Below are positions 26,099-36,349 of a DNA stretch of 64,000 nt, one piece after another. A model generated the notes under the pieces. The model searched no databases, was not told the origin of the DNA, and saw only the letters and a list, made by a program, of their open reading frames with translations. The first letter of the stretch is position 1. Each line of letters opens with the position of its first letter. Location of the stretch: NCBI GenBank assembly GCA_018267955.1, contig JAFDXL010000005.1, forward strand, positions 540,586 to 604,585. Reading direction: 5' to 3'. The DNA is from Bacteroidota bacterium. Lineage in GTDB: Bacteria; Bacteroidota; Bacteroidia; Chitinophagales; Chitinophagaceae. The position numbers were made by a program, and so were the translations under genes.

Positions 26099-26833
26099 AT
26101 GCTTGAAAATACCAGGGCAATCGTATTACGTTCTGTTAAGTATGGAGACTCCGGCCTTATCAGCACCCTCTTCACAGAAAAACAAGGCGTACAGGCATAT
26201 ATAGTACAGGGTGCCCGCAGCAGTCGTGCTAAAAGCAACAAGGCAGCTATGCTGCAGCCGGCAACACTGCTGGATATTGTTGTGTATCATAAGCCTAACA
26301 GCGGTTTGCAGCACATTCGCGAAATGCAGTATGGATATTTATACATCCAATTGCAGGAAGATATTGTACGCAACAGCATTGCTCTTTTTTCTGCCGAGCT
26401 TTTATTGCGCTTGTTGCCCGAGCATGCACAGCAACAGGAACTTTTCAGATTCGCCTTCAAATATTTTCAATGGCTGGACCAATTGGATATAGAAACAGTG
26501 GCCAATTTCCCACTTTATTTTATCATACAATGCAGCCACTTGCTGGGGTACGAAATAAGTGGCAGCTATTCTACAAATACGCCATACCTAAACCTGCAAG
26601 ACGGGGCTTTCGCAGCAGTGCCGCCATCCGCACCACCATATCTTGATATAGAAGAAGCCAAAGCACTAAATGCCCTATTGAATATTGAAGAGATAAAGCA
26701 GTTAAAAAATATAGCACTAAACGCTGCCATGCGTAACAGGTTATTGGATTGGTATATAGAATTTCTACACCGCCACACACAACACCTCAGCAGCATTAAG
26801 TCGCTGGCAGTATTGCGGGCAATCTTACACTAA
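26099..26833 (+). CDS. recO: DNA repair protein RecO
   Basis: A 244-residue RecO. The N-terminal OB fold is clear ('ENTRAIVLRSVKYGDSGLISTLFTEKQGVQAYIVQGARSSR' region, with the conserved G-A-R loop), followed by the helical C-terminal domain. RecO works with RecF/RecR to load RecA onto SSB-coated DNA. The zinc cysteines of some RecO proteins are absent, as is usual in this phylum. It is likely co-transcribed with porZ. A weak CATTTGC-ttt-GCAAATG hairpin follows at 26836-26852. Confidence 0.87.
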   Translation: MLENTRAIVLRSVKYGDSGLISTLFTEKQGVQAYIVQGARSSRAKSNKAAMLQPATLLDIVVYHKPNSGLQHIREMQYGYLYIQLQEDIVRNSIALFSAELLLRLLPEHAQQQELFRFAFKYFQWLDQLDIETVANFPLYFIIQCSHLLGYEISGSYSTNTPYLNLQDGAFAAVPPSAPPYLDIEEAKALNALLNIEEIKQLKNIALNAAMRNRLLDWYIEFLHRHTQHLSSIKSLAVLRAILH

Positions 26834-26904
26834 CCCATTTGCTTTGCAAATGCCGATTGTATATCTGCCACTATTTGCTGAATTTTGATGCTAATTAGCA
26901 GCGC

Positions 26905-28587
26905 ATGAAGAGATATGTTTTATTTGGCCTTTTGTTTTCCGGCCTGGTAGTCAATGCACAACAATACCCTACAGATTATTTCCGCAGCCCCCTGAATATA
27001 CCATTATACCTGGCAGGCAATTTTGGCGAATGTCGGCCCAACCACTTCCATAGTGGTATAGACATTAAAACCAACGGGCAGGAAAATTTACCGGTATATG
27101 CTGCTGCCGATGGTTATGTATCGAGAATAAAAATGGAGCCTGGCGGTTTCGGACATGGCATATACGTTACCCATCCCAATGGTTATACAACACTATACGC
27201 GCATCTAAACAATTTCATACCCCAGCTGCAGCAATACGTTAAGGCAGAGCAATACAAGAAGCAAAACTGGGAGGTCGACCTTCAAATATCACCGGATCAA
27301 TTCCCGGTAAAAAAAGGTCAGCAAATAGCATGGTCAGGCAATACGGGCGCATCCACAGCACCTCACCTTCATTTCGAGATCAGGAACACAAAGTCCGAAC
27401 ATCCGCTGAACCCGTTATTATTTGGTTTTGATGTTAAAGACAATATCGCTCCCATACCATTAACGGTAGGTGTATACAACATGAATGAAAGCATTTATGA
27501 ACAAACACCCAAGGTTATTGGTTTAAAGAAAAAAGGTGAGACTTATACAATAACTGATACTGTAATGGTAAACAGCAGTCTTGCAGGTATAAGCGTCAAC
27601 ATCAACGACTTTATGAATGGCAGCAATAACAGCCTCAACTATTATACTGCTGATATTTTTATGGATAGCGTGTTGCAGGGAAGGATAACCCTGGATGATA
27701 TTGGCTATGACGAAACACGCTACATGCACGCATTCATAGACTATAAAACTAAAAAGCTTAGCGGTAACTGGATGCAGAATATGTTTCAGCTACCTAATAA
27801 CAGGCTGGATCATATTTATAGCTGGAGCAATCCCAATAATGGGAAACTGGATATTGCAGACCGACAAGTACACCGTGTGCATATACTGTTTGCTGATGCT
27901 TTCAACAATAAAACAACAGTATCCCTTTATCTAAAGTACACCGGTATCGATAGCACATCCCCATGTAATGCTACATTGTTCAAAGCGAACGAAGCAAATC
28001 ATTACAAGCATCCTAATGTGCACATAGAACTGGATGACAAAGCGCTCTATGATGATGTATGTTTTCAATTTGATAACAACACAGACGTATCCGCATATTC
28101 TGAAAAATTTTCGCTCGATAAAAGTTATATACCGGTTCATACTTCATTTAAGGTCAATATAAAACCGAACAGGTCTGTTGGGTTTGATAGCAGGGATAAG
28201 ATAGCAATGGTATATAACGATGGGAAAGAGGAAACAGGCAAAGCAGCTAAATATGAAGATGGCGGCTTTTATACAGCGAGCTTCCGCAACTTTGGAGATT
28301 ATCGTTTGGTAATGGATACCGAGCCGCCTGTTATCAAATCATTGCAAAAGAATGGAGCGAATCTTGCAAAGGCACAGCGCATCACATTTAAGGCTACTGA
28401 TGCCGTCACATCAGTAAAAAAATTCAGCGGCGTATTAGATGGCAAATGGATATGCTTTGAGCAACACGGAGATCTTTTCTTCTATACTTTTGACGAGCAT
28501 TGCAGTAAAGGAAAACATACATTGGTATTTACTGCCACAGATGAAAACAATAATAAACAAGCTCTTAATTATACTTTTATACGATAA
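26905..28587 (+). CDS. M23 family metallopeptidase (LytM-like)
   Basis: A 560-residue exported protein with a signal peptide (to 'VNAQQ'). Residues 40-160 form a LytM/M23 peptidase: 'HFHSGIDIK' (zinc His and Asp), 'YAAADGYVSRI', 'YGYTTLYAHL' type strand and 'APHLHFEIRN' (H-x-H). The long C-terminal 390 residues are unassigned beta-rich sequence typical of the Bacteroidota members. It would cut peptide cross-links of peptidoglycan or of secreted proteins. It ends 5 bases before the thiol peroxidase gene. Confidence 0.88.
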   Translation: MKRYVLFGLLFSGLVVNAQQYPTDYFRSPLNIPLYLAGNFGECRPNHFHSGIDIKTNGQENLPVYAAADGYVSRIKMEPGGFGHGIYVTHPNGYTTLYAHLNNFIPQLQQYVKAEQYKKQNWEVDLQISPDQFPVKKGQQIAWSGNTGASTAPHLHFEIRNTKSEHPLNPLLFGFDVKDNIAPIPLTVGVYNMNESIYEQTPKVIGLKKKGETYTITDTVMVNSSLAGISVNINDFMNGSNNSLNYYTADIFMDSVLQGRITLDDIGYDETRYMHAFIDYKTKKLSGNWMQNMFQLPNNRLDHIYSWSNPNNGKLDIADRQVHRVHILFADAFNNKTTVSLYLKYTGIDSTSPCNATLFKANEANHYKHPNVHIELDDKALYDDVCFQFDNNTDVSAYSEKFSLDKSYIPVHTSFKVNIKPNRSVGFDSRDKIAMVYNDGKEETGKAAKYEDGGFYTASFRNFGDYRLVMDTEPPVIKSLQKNGANLAKAQRITFKATDAVTSVKKFSGVLDGKWICFEQHGDLFFYTFDEHCSKGKHTLVFTATDENNNKQALNYTFIR

Positions 28588-28592
28588 CATTT

Positions 28593-29057
28593 ATGGAACT
28601 GCAAAAAGGAGATAAAGCACCGGAGTTTACAGCAAAAGACCAGGATGGTAATACAATATCCCTCAAAGATTTCCGGGGCAAAAAGGTGGCATTGTATTTC
28701 TATCCGGAAGATGACACCCCTGTATGTACGGTACAGGCGTGCAACCTGAGAGACAATTATGCATTGCTTAAAGAAAAAGGTATCACCATATTAGGAGTGA
28801 GCCCGAATGACATAACCAGCCATAAAAAATTCGAGAAAAAGTTTTCCCTACCTTTTCCTCTAATAGCAGATACAGATCTGAAGATCGCTAACAAATACGG
28901 GGTGTGGGCAGAAAAGGTGCTGTATGGCCACAGGCACATGGGCATTGTCCGCAGTACTTTCCTTATCGACGAAAAAGGAAAGATCGAACACATCATCAAA
29001 CGTGCTTTATCAAAAACACATACAGACCAGATATTAAAAGGCTGGGGAATGGTTTAG
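28593..29057 (+). CDS. bcp: Thioredoxin-dependent thiol peroxidase (BCP/PrxQ)
   Basis: A 154-residue atypical 2-Cys peroxiredoxin. The peroxidatic cysteine is C45 and the resolving one C50 in 'TPVCTVQAC', with 'FYPEDDTP' before it. Gly-to-Val in the usual T-P-G-C is a minor variation. The rest ('ILGVSPNDITSHKKFEKKFSLPFPLIADTD') matches the family. It reduces organic and hydrogen peroxides with thioredoxin in the cytoplasm. Its TAG stop overlaps the TAA stop of the convergent DUF5686 gene by 4 bases. Confidence 0.92.
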   Translation: MELQKGDKAPEFTAKDQDGNTISLKDFRGKKVALYFYPEDDTPVCTVQACNLRDNYALLKEKGITILGVSPNDITSHKKFEKKFSLPFPLIADTDLKIANKYGVWAEKVLYGHRHMGIVRSTFLIDEKGKIEHIIKRALSKTHTDQILKGWGMV

Positions 29058-31669
29058 AAATCAAACTTCATAGACCCAAACACGCCAAAATAAGATTGCC
29101 TGGGATCTGTAGCTACAGGCTTTGGTGTCACTCGCCAAACAAAATCGATCCGGAATATCCGCAATATATTTTCAATACCCGTACCTAGTTCTATGTACGG
29201 GTTATTTTCTAATGTTTTAAAAGCAAAGCCTTTATTCATGTTCAGGGCTTTGTTGGAATCGCTCAGGCTTCCTATCACACCCTTAGCAGTCCAGAACTGG
29301 CGAAACTTTAATTTCTTTATCAGCGGTATGTAGCGGAATATGCCACTGCCGAGTGAGTGTTCTATATTAAAACCTGCATATTGGTCACTTAAGAACTCAT
29401 ACTGGTTCATCATACTGAATGCATACTTATTGTATACATAAGTTTCATTACCTGGATGAATTTCCAGCAGCGGGTAAGGCAGTGTTCCAAAGTACTTGCC
29501 TGCAAACAGGTTCACGTATAACTGCCCAAGTGGGGCGATCTTCAGATAAGAAGAGATATTAAAACGTATTTTCTGATAATTGTATCCCCCGTCCAGGAAT
29601 CCCTTCAACCCTTTCGAATAACGCAATTCTACGATCGGGTACCTGCTGCCCAGGCTGGTTCGGAAATAATTACCATTAATAAAGCGCTCTTTGTAGGCAT
29701 AGCGCAGTTTCACATTGATCTCTGTCTGCGTGATATTGTTTAATGGGTTCCCGTTCTCATCATTAAATATTCCGAGATCGGGGAGGGGCGCATAAGGATC
29801 ATAGTTCTTCCGCAGAAGCGTGATCATGTGGCTGAAGCCACTATAGTATTCCTTATAAAACTCAAAGCGTGTATCGTCCGAGAACATAAATTTCATAGGT
29901 ATCCCGGGCTTACGCACCGCATAGCTAAAGATGTTGTCGAAGGTTGTATTATCATAATAGTTTACCGATGCGTCCAGGTCATGACGATAGGAGAAGTTTA
30001 CATAAGTTCTGGGAAACTGGTTGTGCAGTAACCATAATGCATTAATACTATACTTGTATTGCTGATCTTTAAACCCATAAGCTACATAGCCGTTAATGTA
30101 TACATTCTTGGATAGCTTAGGTGTGGTACCCATGGAATACCTGATCCGCGATCCTTCTATCACGTTACTGCTATAAATATTCCAATAAGGACCAAACTCA
30201 AACCAGCCCCATTTTATAACGCCCGTGGCTAATACCTTTGCTACATTCTTTATCTTCTTAAATTGCGGATCCTGTTGCAACGTATCGAGCATATCGTAGA
30301 TAGACTGCTCATTTTTGCTCAGGGGCTCAAAACGATGTGCCGCCCAATAGGCATCGCCCACATTCATTGCTGTATCGGCTACAGTAACATCCATCCGCAA
30401 TTTCTTGCTTTCCATCATTTCCGTCACAGCCGGATCATTCACCTTAATATTGCGATACATATTTGTTTTCCTCGCCTTCAGCCCCGGAAATTTAATAAGG
30501 CTACCGGCAAGTAATAATTCGGCAGTCAGGTTTTCTTTAGTGCAAAACCATACAGAATCAGATATAGGAGCGTAGTCTTTATAAAAAGTAGCGTCCTTAA
30601 GCCAGTTAATATTGGCTTCTCTCGGCACATTGGCTTCTATATACTGCAGTGCATATATAGAATCTACCACTTTAAAGGTTCCTGCAAAACAATTCTCCCC
30701 TTCGCGCAAAGGCTTAAAACTTACGGTAATGACTTTATGGCCATATACCTGCCCGGTATCTAAGATCTTATACTTATAAAAGGTAGGCCCTGCATTATTT
30801 AGCGGACTGATGTATTGTTTATAAAAAAAGATCAGGTAGTTGTCGTAGGGATTAATGGGCAGATAAAAATTACCCAGGTACTGCGAAACACTTTTATTAA
30901 TAGTAGGATTAGTCGCACCTTTTATTTGCGTAGCTTTTACATACTCTCTTTTTATACGTTTAGGCTTATCCTGGTAATAATAATCAGATAATGTTTCTGT
31001 TAGGTAGAATGGAAGAAAGGGTTGCTTCTCAGATGTCTCATCCATGTTGTCATATACATAGCTCAATTTATGTATGTATGGTATCGGCAGCGTTTCAAAT
31101 TCTTCTCGCGACAGGTTTAATAGATCCAGCTCTATTTTATTATAGGATTCGCAGCTGTAATTATTGAATCTTGCAGGATTGTTTCTTGGCTTTGCCGCGA
31201 TGATATGCTTCAGTAAGGTTATTGCAGGATCTTCCCCGGCAACTACTACCACTTCATTTAGCCTATTTGCTTCTGTTTCCAGGGTTATGTAAAGTTGTAT
31301 ATCGTGCTGACTCCTGTCTAGTTTCTTTTTAAAGGTATTGTACCCAATGGCCTGTATATATAATGTATCGCCAGGCAGGCCATTTACAGTCAGCTGAAAA
31401 TTGCCATCCAGCTCTGCCGGGGTACCAACATCTGACTTTGGGAAAAAAATATTAGTAAACGGTACCGGCTGCCCGGTTTTTTTATCCAAAACCACTCCCC
31501 TGATGGTGTATAGCTTTGAAGAGTCAACCTTTAATTCTGCTGAAGAGTCAATTAACGAAAGAGGCGTTTCCTCAACACTTTGCATGGTGTCCCTTACCTG
31601 AGCACAAATGCGCCCGGCAGATACCAGTAATAATATGGATAACAGTATATATTTAAACTTCTTTCGCAA
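29054..31669 (-). CDS. DUF5686 protein with a carboxypeptidase-like regulatory domain
   Basis: An 871-residue outer-membrane protein: signal peptide ('LLSILLLVSAGRICAQ'), a carboxypeptidase-regulatory-like beta-sandwich at about residues 50-130 ('IRGVVLDKKTGQPVPFTNIFFPKSDVGTPAELDGNFQL'), and then the large DUF5686 region. The C-terminal 400 residues have many alternating aromatic strands and end in 'SMKFDF', typical of an outer-membrane barrel. The first 130 residues are like those of TonB-dependent receptors, but no plug domain or TonB box is seen. The role is unknown, perhaps in outer-membrane biogenesis or transport. Confidence 0.83.
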   Translation of the reverse strand: MRKKFKYILLSILLLVSAGRICAQVRDTMQSVEETPLSLIDSSAELKVDSSKLYTIRGVVLDKKTGQPVPFTNIFFPKSDVGTPAELDGNFQLTVNGLPGDTLYIQAIGYNTFKKKLDRSQHDIQLYITLETEANRLNEVVVVAGEDPAITLLKHIIAAKPRNNPARFNNYSCESYNKIELDLLNLSREEFETLPIPYIHKLSYVYDNMDETSEKQPFLPFYLTETLSDYYYQDKPKRIKREYVKATQIKGATNPTINKSVSQYLGNFYLPINPYDNYLIFFYKQYISPLNNAGPTFYKYKILDTGQVYGHKVITVSFKPLREGENCFAGTFKVVDSIYALQYIEANVPREANINWLKDATFYKDYAPISDSVWFCTKENLTAELLLAGSLIKFPGLKARKTNMYRNIKVNDPAVTEMMESKKLRMDVTVADTAMNVGDAYWAAHRFEPLSKNEQSIYDMLDTLQQDPQFKKIKNVAKVLATGVIKWGWFEFGPYWNIYSSNVIEGSRIRYSMGTTPKLSKNVYINGYVAYGFKDQQYKYSINALWLLHNQFPRTYVNFSYRHDLDASVNYYDNTTFDNIFSYAVRKPGIPMKFMFSDDTRFEFYKEYYSGFSHMITLLRKNYDPYAPLPDLGIFNDENGNPLNNITQTEINVKLRYAYKERFINGNYFRTSLGSRYPIVELRYSKGLKGFLDGGYNYQKIRFNISSYLKIAPLGQLYVNLFAGKYFGTLPYPLLEIHPGNETYVYNKYAFSMMNQYEFLSDQYAGFNIEHSLGSGIFRYIPLIKKLKFRQFWTAKGVIGSLSDSNKALNMNKGFAFKTLENNPYIELGTGIENILRIFRIDFVWRVTPKPVATDPRQSYFGVFGSMKFDF

Positions 31670-31817
31670 TTTCCTTCAGGCTCCTGTGGCAATGTTACAC
31701 CTCTTTCGTTAATCCTGCTGTTTATTGGATACTAAATCTATGCCCACGTTTAACGTGAATTAGCAGAAGTGCAAAAATAGGCTAGCTTTATAGTAATCTT
31801 TTATATCATAAACACTT

Positions 31818-32318
31818 ATGGATCTGCAAAAGTTTGGCAAAAAGGCCGGTAAGAAAAAAGACGAGCTGACGGCATTTCTGCAAAAGCTGGATGAGATAGT
31901 ACCGGAAGATATGCCGGGGCTGGTTGACAAAACAGATGCTGGTGTATGGAGTGAAGTGGACTGTATGGCCTGTGCCAATTGCTGTAAAACCATGACACCT
32001 ACTTATACGCCCGACGATATTAAGCGCATTGCCACGCACCTGGGCATGACGGCTGCAAGTTTTAAAAATAAATGGCTAGAGCAGGACAAGGATAATGGCG
32101 ACTGGGTGAACAAACAACAGCCCTGCCAGTTTTTGGTGGATAATAAATGTTCTATCTACGAAGTACGTCCGGCTGATTGTGCAGAATTTCCCCATCATAA
32201 TAAAAAGCCATTTGACGAATACAATGATACTTTTATACAAAATGTACACCGCTGCCCGGCAACTTTCCTGCTGGTAAGCCGCCTGAAGAAAAAGGTAGAA
32301 AAGGAATATGAGTGGTAA
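31818..32318 (+). CDS. YkgJ family cysteine cluster protein
   Basis: A 166-residue protein. The metal-binding cysteine cluster is 'CMACANCCKTMTP' plus 'PCQFLVDNKCSIYEVRPADCAEFPH', the pattern of the UPF0153/YkgJ zinc- or iron-binding family. No signal peptide. The function of the family is not settled. It is the first gene after the 148-base gap between the DUF5686 gene and this one; that gap has TAnnTTTG-like boxes on both strands (the one at 31772-31779 is TATTTTTG on the minus strand). It ends 44 bases before polA. Confidence 0.87.
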   Translation: MDLQKFGKKAGKKKDELTAFLQKLDEIVPEDMPGLVDKTDAGVWSEVDCMACANCCKTMTPTYTPDDIKRIATHLGMTAASFKNKWLEQDKDNGDWVNKQQPCQFLVDNKCSIYEVRPADCAEFPHHNKKPFDEYNDTFIQNVHRCPATFLLVSRLKKKVEKEYEW

Positions 32319-32362
32319 AGGACAAGTGTTTTAACTTCCCGACATTGGCTTAACTTAGCCCC

Positions 32363-35200
32363 ATGTCTGAAAAGAAACTGTTCTTGCTGGATGCTATGGC
32401 GCTGATATACCGTGCTTATTATGCATTGATACGTAGCCCACGCATCACCAGCACCGGCCGCAATACCAACGCACAATTCGGGTTCACTACTACGTTGCTG
32501 GATCTCATCAATAAAGAAAAACCTACCCATCTCGCAGTAGTATTTGATACACACGCTCCTACAGAAAGGCATACTGATTTTGAAGCCTATAAAGCCAACA
32601 GGCAGGAAGCCCCCGAAGATATTCTATCAGCTATTCCCGATATCAAACGCATTATCACCGGCTTCAACCTGCCTTGTATGGAAAAGGACGGTTATGAAGC
32701 AGATGACGTAATAGGCGCTTTGGCACACGAAGCGGCCGACTTGGGTTACACAGTATACATGGTAACCCCCGATAAGGATTATGGTCAGCTCGTTCGTGAA
32801 AATATCTATATATACAAGCCTGCTTACCAAGGCGGGAATGTCGAGATCATGGGGGTGAACGAAGTATGCAATAAATGGAACATCAAGCGTGTAGAGCAGG
32901 TTATAGATATATTGGGGCTGATGGGCGATGCTGTTGATAACATTCCTGGCATAGCTGGCGTCGGTGAGAAAACTGCCGCCAAATTATTGGCCGAGTACGA
33001 TACCTTGGAGAACGTATTGGAAAATGCAGATAAGATAAAAGGCGCACTCGGTGAAAAAGTGCGTAATGGCAAAGAATCAGCTATTTTATCTAAAAAGCTG
33101 GCCACAATTATTACGAATGTACCTGTATCCTTCCATGAAGAAGATTTTCGCGTAAAGGAATTGAATCGCGAAAAACTGACAGAGGTATTTAACGAGTTGG
33201 AATTTAAAACACTGGCCAAAAGGGTATTGGGTGAAGAAGCTGCACCTGTTTTGCCTGCTACCGGTGCGGTAGATCTTTTTGGTAATCCAATTTCACAGGA
33301 GGCAGCATCTATATTTCAGGCAGCCTCGCCCTCAAAGGATACTTTGGTAGAAGCTGCAGAGGAAGCAGTGCCTATAGCTACACATAATATTGAGAACACG
33401 CCACACACCTATCACCTGGTAGATACGCCCGCAGGTATTGCCGACCTGGTGGAGAAACTAATGCAACAAACGGAGATTGCATTCGATACGGAAACTACGG
33501 ACCTGGATGCACACCTCGCTGACATCATTGGTATGAGCTTCTGCTGGGAAAAAGGAACTGCTTATTATGTATCTATACCCGACGGCAGAGAAACAGCGAT
33601 CAACATCCTGCAACAATTCCAGCCGGTGTTTGACAGGCAGGATATACTCTGGATAGGACAAAACATCAAATACGATCTTACTATACTCAAATGGTATGGT
33701 TTTGAATTGAAAGGGAAAATATTTGATACCATGCTGGCACATTATGTAATAGAGCCGGACGGTAAACGTAATATGGACATCCTCAGCACCAAGTATCTTG
33801 GTTATGAACCGGTGTCTATAGAAACATTGATTGGCAAGAAAGGGAAGAATCAATTGAGCATGCGAGACGTGCCGGTTGAACAAGTGAAAGAATATGCTGC
33901 AGAAGATGCCGATGTAACCTTGCAATTAAAACATGCCTTCTACCCAATGCTCGATAAGCAACAGGTACGCAGGGTATTTGAAGAAGTTGAAAACCCTCTT
34001 GTGAATGTTTTGGTGGATATGGAAATAGAAGGCGTGGGTATTGATACCGACTTTTTAAGAGATTATTCCAAAGAGCTGGAGCGTGAAATTAAAATAGCAG
34101 AGGATAGCGTATACAAGCAGGCAGGCATTGTTTTCAATCTAGGTTCTCCAAAACAGCTTGGCGAAGTGCTGTTTGATAAAATGAGGTTGGATGATAAGGC
34201 AAAGAAAACCAAAACAGGCCAATATGCTACCGGTGAAGATGTACTGACCAAACTGCGCAATAAACACCAGATTGTTGATGACATCCTCATATTCCGTGAG
34301 CTTTCTAAACTGAAGAGTACCTATGTAGATGCGCTGCCTACCATGATCAATCCGCGTACAGGCAGGGTGCATACAAACTTCAACCAAGCCATTGCTGTTA
34401 CGGGCCGCCTTAGCAGCGTAGATCCCAACTTGCAGAATATTCCCATCCGTACAGAACGTGGCAGGGAAATAAGGAAGGCATTTATATCACGTGGCGAGGG
34501 CTGGACTTTGCTATCTGCAGACTATTCGCAAATAGAGCTGCGCATCGTTGCTGCTATCAGTGGCGACGAAAATATGATACAGGCTTTTATAGACAACAAG
34601 GATATTCATACGGCAACTGCTGCCAAAGTATATGGCGTTGACGAAAAAGATGTAACCTCAGACATGAGGCGCGCTGCCAAAGCAGTGAACTTCGGTATCA
34701 TATACGGACAAACAGCGTTTGGGCTATCAGAATCTTTAGGCATCAGCCGTACGGAAGCAAAGACCATAATTGATAACTATTTTACACAGTATAGCGCCAT
34801 CAAACGCTATATGGATAATACGATCAACTTCGCCCGCGAGCATGGTTATGTAGAAACACTGATGGGCCGCAAACGTTACCTGCGAGATATCTATTCTGCC
34901 AACCAAACTGTACGTGGCTATGCAGAGCGAAATGCCATTAACTCACCGATACAAGGTACCGCTGCTGAAATGATCAAACTGGCTATGACGCGTGTACACA
35001 GAGAATTAAAGAAACAAAACATGCAAACACGCATGATATTGCAGGTGCATGATGAATTGGTTTTTGATGTTCCGGATAATGAAATAGAACAGGTAACAAA
35101 GCTTATTAAAGAAAATATGGAAAGCGCCATGGTATTACCACACAATGTACCTATCAATGCAGAGGCAGGTACAGGTAAGAACTGGCTGGCCGCGCACTAA
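32363..35200 (+). CDS. polA: DNA polymerase I
   Basis: A 945-residue Pol I with all three domains. The N-terminal 5'-3' exonuclease (1-290) is shown by 'FDTHAPTERH', 'YEADDVIGALA', 'TPDKDYGQLV' and 'GDAVDNIPGIAGVG'. The 3'-5' exonuclease (about 350-540) carries 'AFDTETTDLDAH' (catalytic D and E) and 'YAAEDADVTLQL'. The polymerase has 'LLSADYSQIELRI', 'RRAAKAVNFGIIYG' and 'VHDELVFDV'. The proofreading motif looks intact, unlike in some Pol I. It processes primers and repair gaps. The TAA stop directly abuts the stop of the convergent acetyltransferase-like gene (35200/35201). Confidence 0.95.
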   Translation: MSEKKLFLLDAMALIYRAYYALIRSPRITSTGRNTNAQFGFTTTLLDLINKEKPTHLAVVFDTHAPTERHTDFEAYKANRQEAPEDILSAIPDIKRIITGFNLPCMEKDGYEADDVIGALAHEAADLGYTVYMVTPDKDYGQLVRENIYIYKPAYQGGNVEIMGVNEVCNKWNIKRVEQVIDILGLMGDAVDNIPGIAGVGEKTAAKLLAEYDTLENVLENADKIKGALGEKVRNGKESAILSKKLATIITNVPVSFHEEDFRVKELNREKLTEVFNELEFKTLAKRVLGEEAAPVLPATGAVDLFGNPISQEAASIFQAASPSKDTLVEAAEEAVPIATHNIENTPHTYHLVDTPAGIADLVEKLMQQTEIAFDTETTDLDAHLADIIGMSFCWEKGTAYYVSIPDGRETAINILQQFQPVFDRQDILWIGQNIKYDLTILKWYGFELKGKIFDTMLAHYVIEPDGKRNMDILSTKYLGYEPVSIETLIGKKGKNQLSMRDVPVEQVKEYAAEDADVTLQLKHAFYPMLDKQQVRRVFEEVENPLVNVLVDMEIEGVGIDTDFLRDYSKELEREIKIAEDSVYKQAGIVFNLGSPKQLGEVLFDKMRLDDKAKKTKTGQYATGEDVLTKLRNKHQIVDDILIFRELSKLKSTYVDALPTMINPRTGRVHTNFNQAIAVTGRLSSVDPNLQNIPIRTERGREIRKAFISRGEGWTLLSADYSQIELRIVAAISGDENMIQAFIDNKDIHTATAAKVYGVDEKDVTSDMRRAAKAVNFGIIYGQTAFGLSESLGISRTEAKTIIDNYFTQYSAIKRYMDNTINFAREHGYVETLMGRKRYLRDIYSANQTVRGYAERNAINSPIQGTAAEMIKLAMTRVHRELKKQNMQTRMILQVHDELVFDVPDNEIEQVTKLIKENMESAMVLPHNVPINAEAGTGKNWLAAH

Positions 35201-36349
35201 TTATTTCAGCGGGTGGCGCTGTTCCCACGCGCCTTCCTGCTGTGCTGTATTATTTTGGAACTGCTGTATGGCATTTCTAATAAACCTGTTGCGGATATAA
35301 ACAAAGGTATCCAGGTAACGAGGTTTAGCGCCTAGCCTTGCTTTGGCATCAAGTGCAGTGCGGCCTAATACAAGTTTTGATTTGCCGGATACTATGGCTA
35401 GCTCTATAGTAAGGAATAGAATATTGAAATAAAGTTGCAGTGCGTTGTTTCGGTGATAGTCGAACCCAATATAAAACATATCAAATACCTCGGTCTTCAC
35501 CCAGGCACTAAGAAACCCTACCATTTTTTCATCTTCATACATACCCCATACTTTCAACTCAGGATGATGCTTACATAATATTGGAATAAACTCAGGGCTA
35601 AGCAGGCCAATACGGGCAGGTTGCCTTTCGCAAACCTCTTTGTATAAGGTATATATCCGGTCTTTATTTTGCGCTACCTCGCCTGGTGATAATTCTTTTA
35701 CCGTTACGGCATGCATTGCATTTCTTATTTTACGATAACGCTGTGCGTATTTATGCTTTAATGCTTTCTCGTAATCTGCCATTTTTTGCCATTCTACCGG
35801 TAACGATAGTTCCATAGAAATATCATTTCTCAGCATCATATAGTGGGGTGCATAATGCTGAAAATAGGTTGCCAGGTCAGCACGCATATCTTTTATCAAT
35901 ACAGCACTCGCACAGTTGTCTTTCAGAGTTTTATCAATGGCCGCACGGTACAGCCTGTAAGTATCAAAAGAAGCTACTTCCGTTTTACAATAATAGGAAC
36001 ATACATCATGCCGAAACAGATGGCCCGCTACTAATAGTTTAGGCCTGGCAATATTTACAAATACGCGCCATGCAGCATATTGCCAGCGTTTCAAAACTTC
36101 CGGATTCAGATGTTGCGCCTTAACGTTCAGCAATTGAAAGTAAGCTGCCGCCTGGGGTTGGCCGTCTTTATAAACAAGGCAATACACAAAGCTAACGTCT
36201 GGCAATTGTGATTGCTCTGATAACAGGATACTCTGCTTTTTTAGAAAATGGCCTGCAGGCAGCAACAGATCCCAGGCTTCAGGCAGGGAGTCCGCGCTAT
36301 AATAGGATTCAATGATTATATCTTCAGATTTCCTGTTGCAGATTGTCAA
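35201..36349 (-). CDS. GNAT/FemAB-like acyltransferase
   Basis: A 382-residue protein without signal peptide or membrane segment. The second half resembles a GNAT/FemAB-fold acyltransferase: 'LKVWGMYEDEKMVGFLSAWVKTEVFDMFYIGFDYHRNNALQLYFNIL', then 'LVLGRTALDAKARLGAKPRYLDTF'. The first half is a less conserved fold of the same kind. The substrate is unknown. The start is TTG at 36349 and overlaps the TGA of the upstream GNAT gene (TTGA), which argues for translational coupling. No ATG is available until far inside the protein. Confidence 0.72.
   Translation of the reverse strand: MTICNRKSEDIIIESYYSADSLPEAWDLLLPAGHFLKKQSILLSEQSQLPDVSFVYCLVYKDGQPQAAAYFQLLNVKAQHLNPEVLKRWQYAAWRVFVNIARPKLLVAGHLFRHDVCSYYCKTEVASFDTYRLYRAAIDKTLKDNCASAVLIKDMRADLATYFQHYAPHYMMLRNDISMELSLPVEWQKMADYEKALKHKYAQRYRKIRNAMHAVTVKELSPGEVAQNKDRIYTLYKEVCERQPARIGLLSPEFIPILCKHHPELKVWGMYEDEKMVGFLSAWVKTEVFDMFYIGFDYHRNNALQLYFNILFLTIELAIVSGKSKLVLGRTALDAKARLGAKPRYLDTFVYIRNRFIRNAIQQFQNNTAQQEGAWEQRHPLK

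Noticed and set aside
26836..26852. CATTTGC-ttt-GCAAATG hairpin as a terminator after recO
   Set aside because: The stem is only 7 bases, AT-rich and not followed by a T-run; it may be chance.
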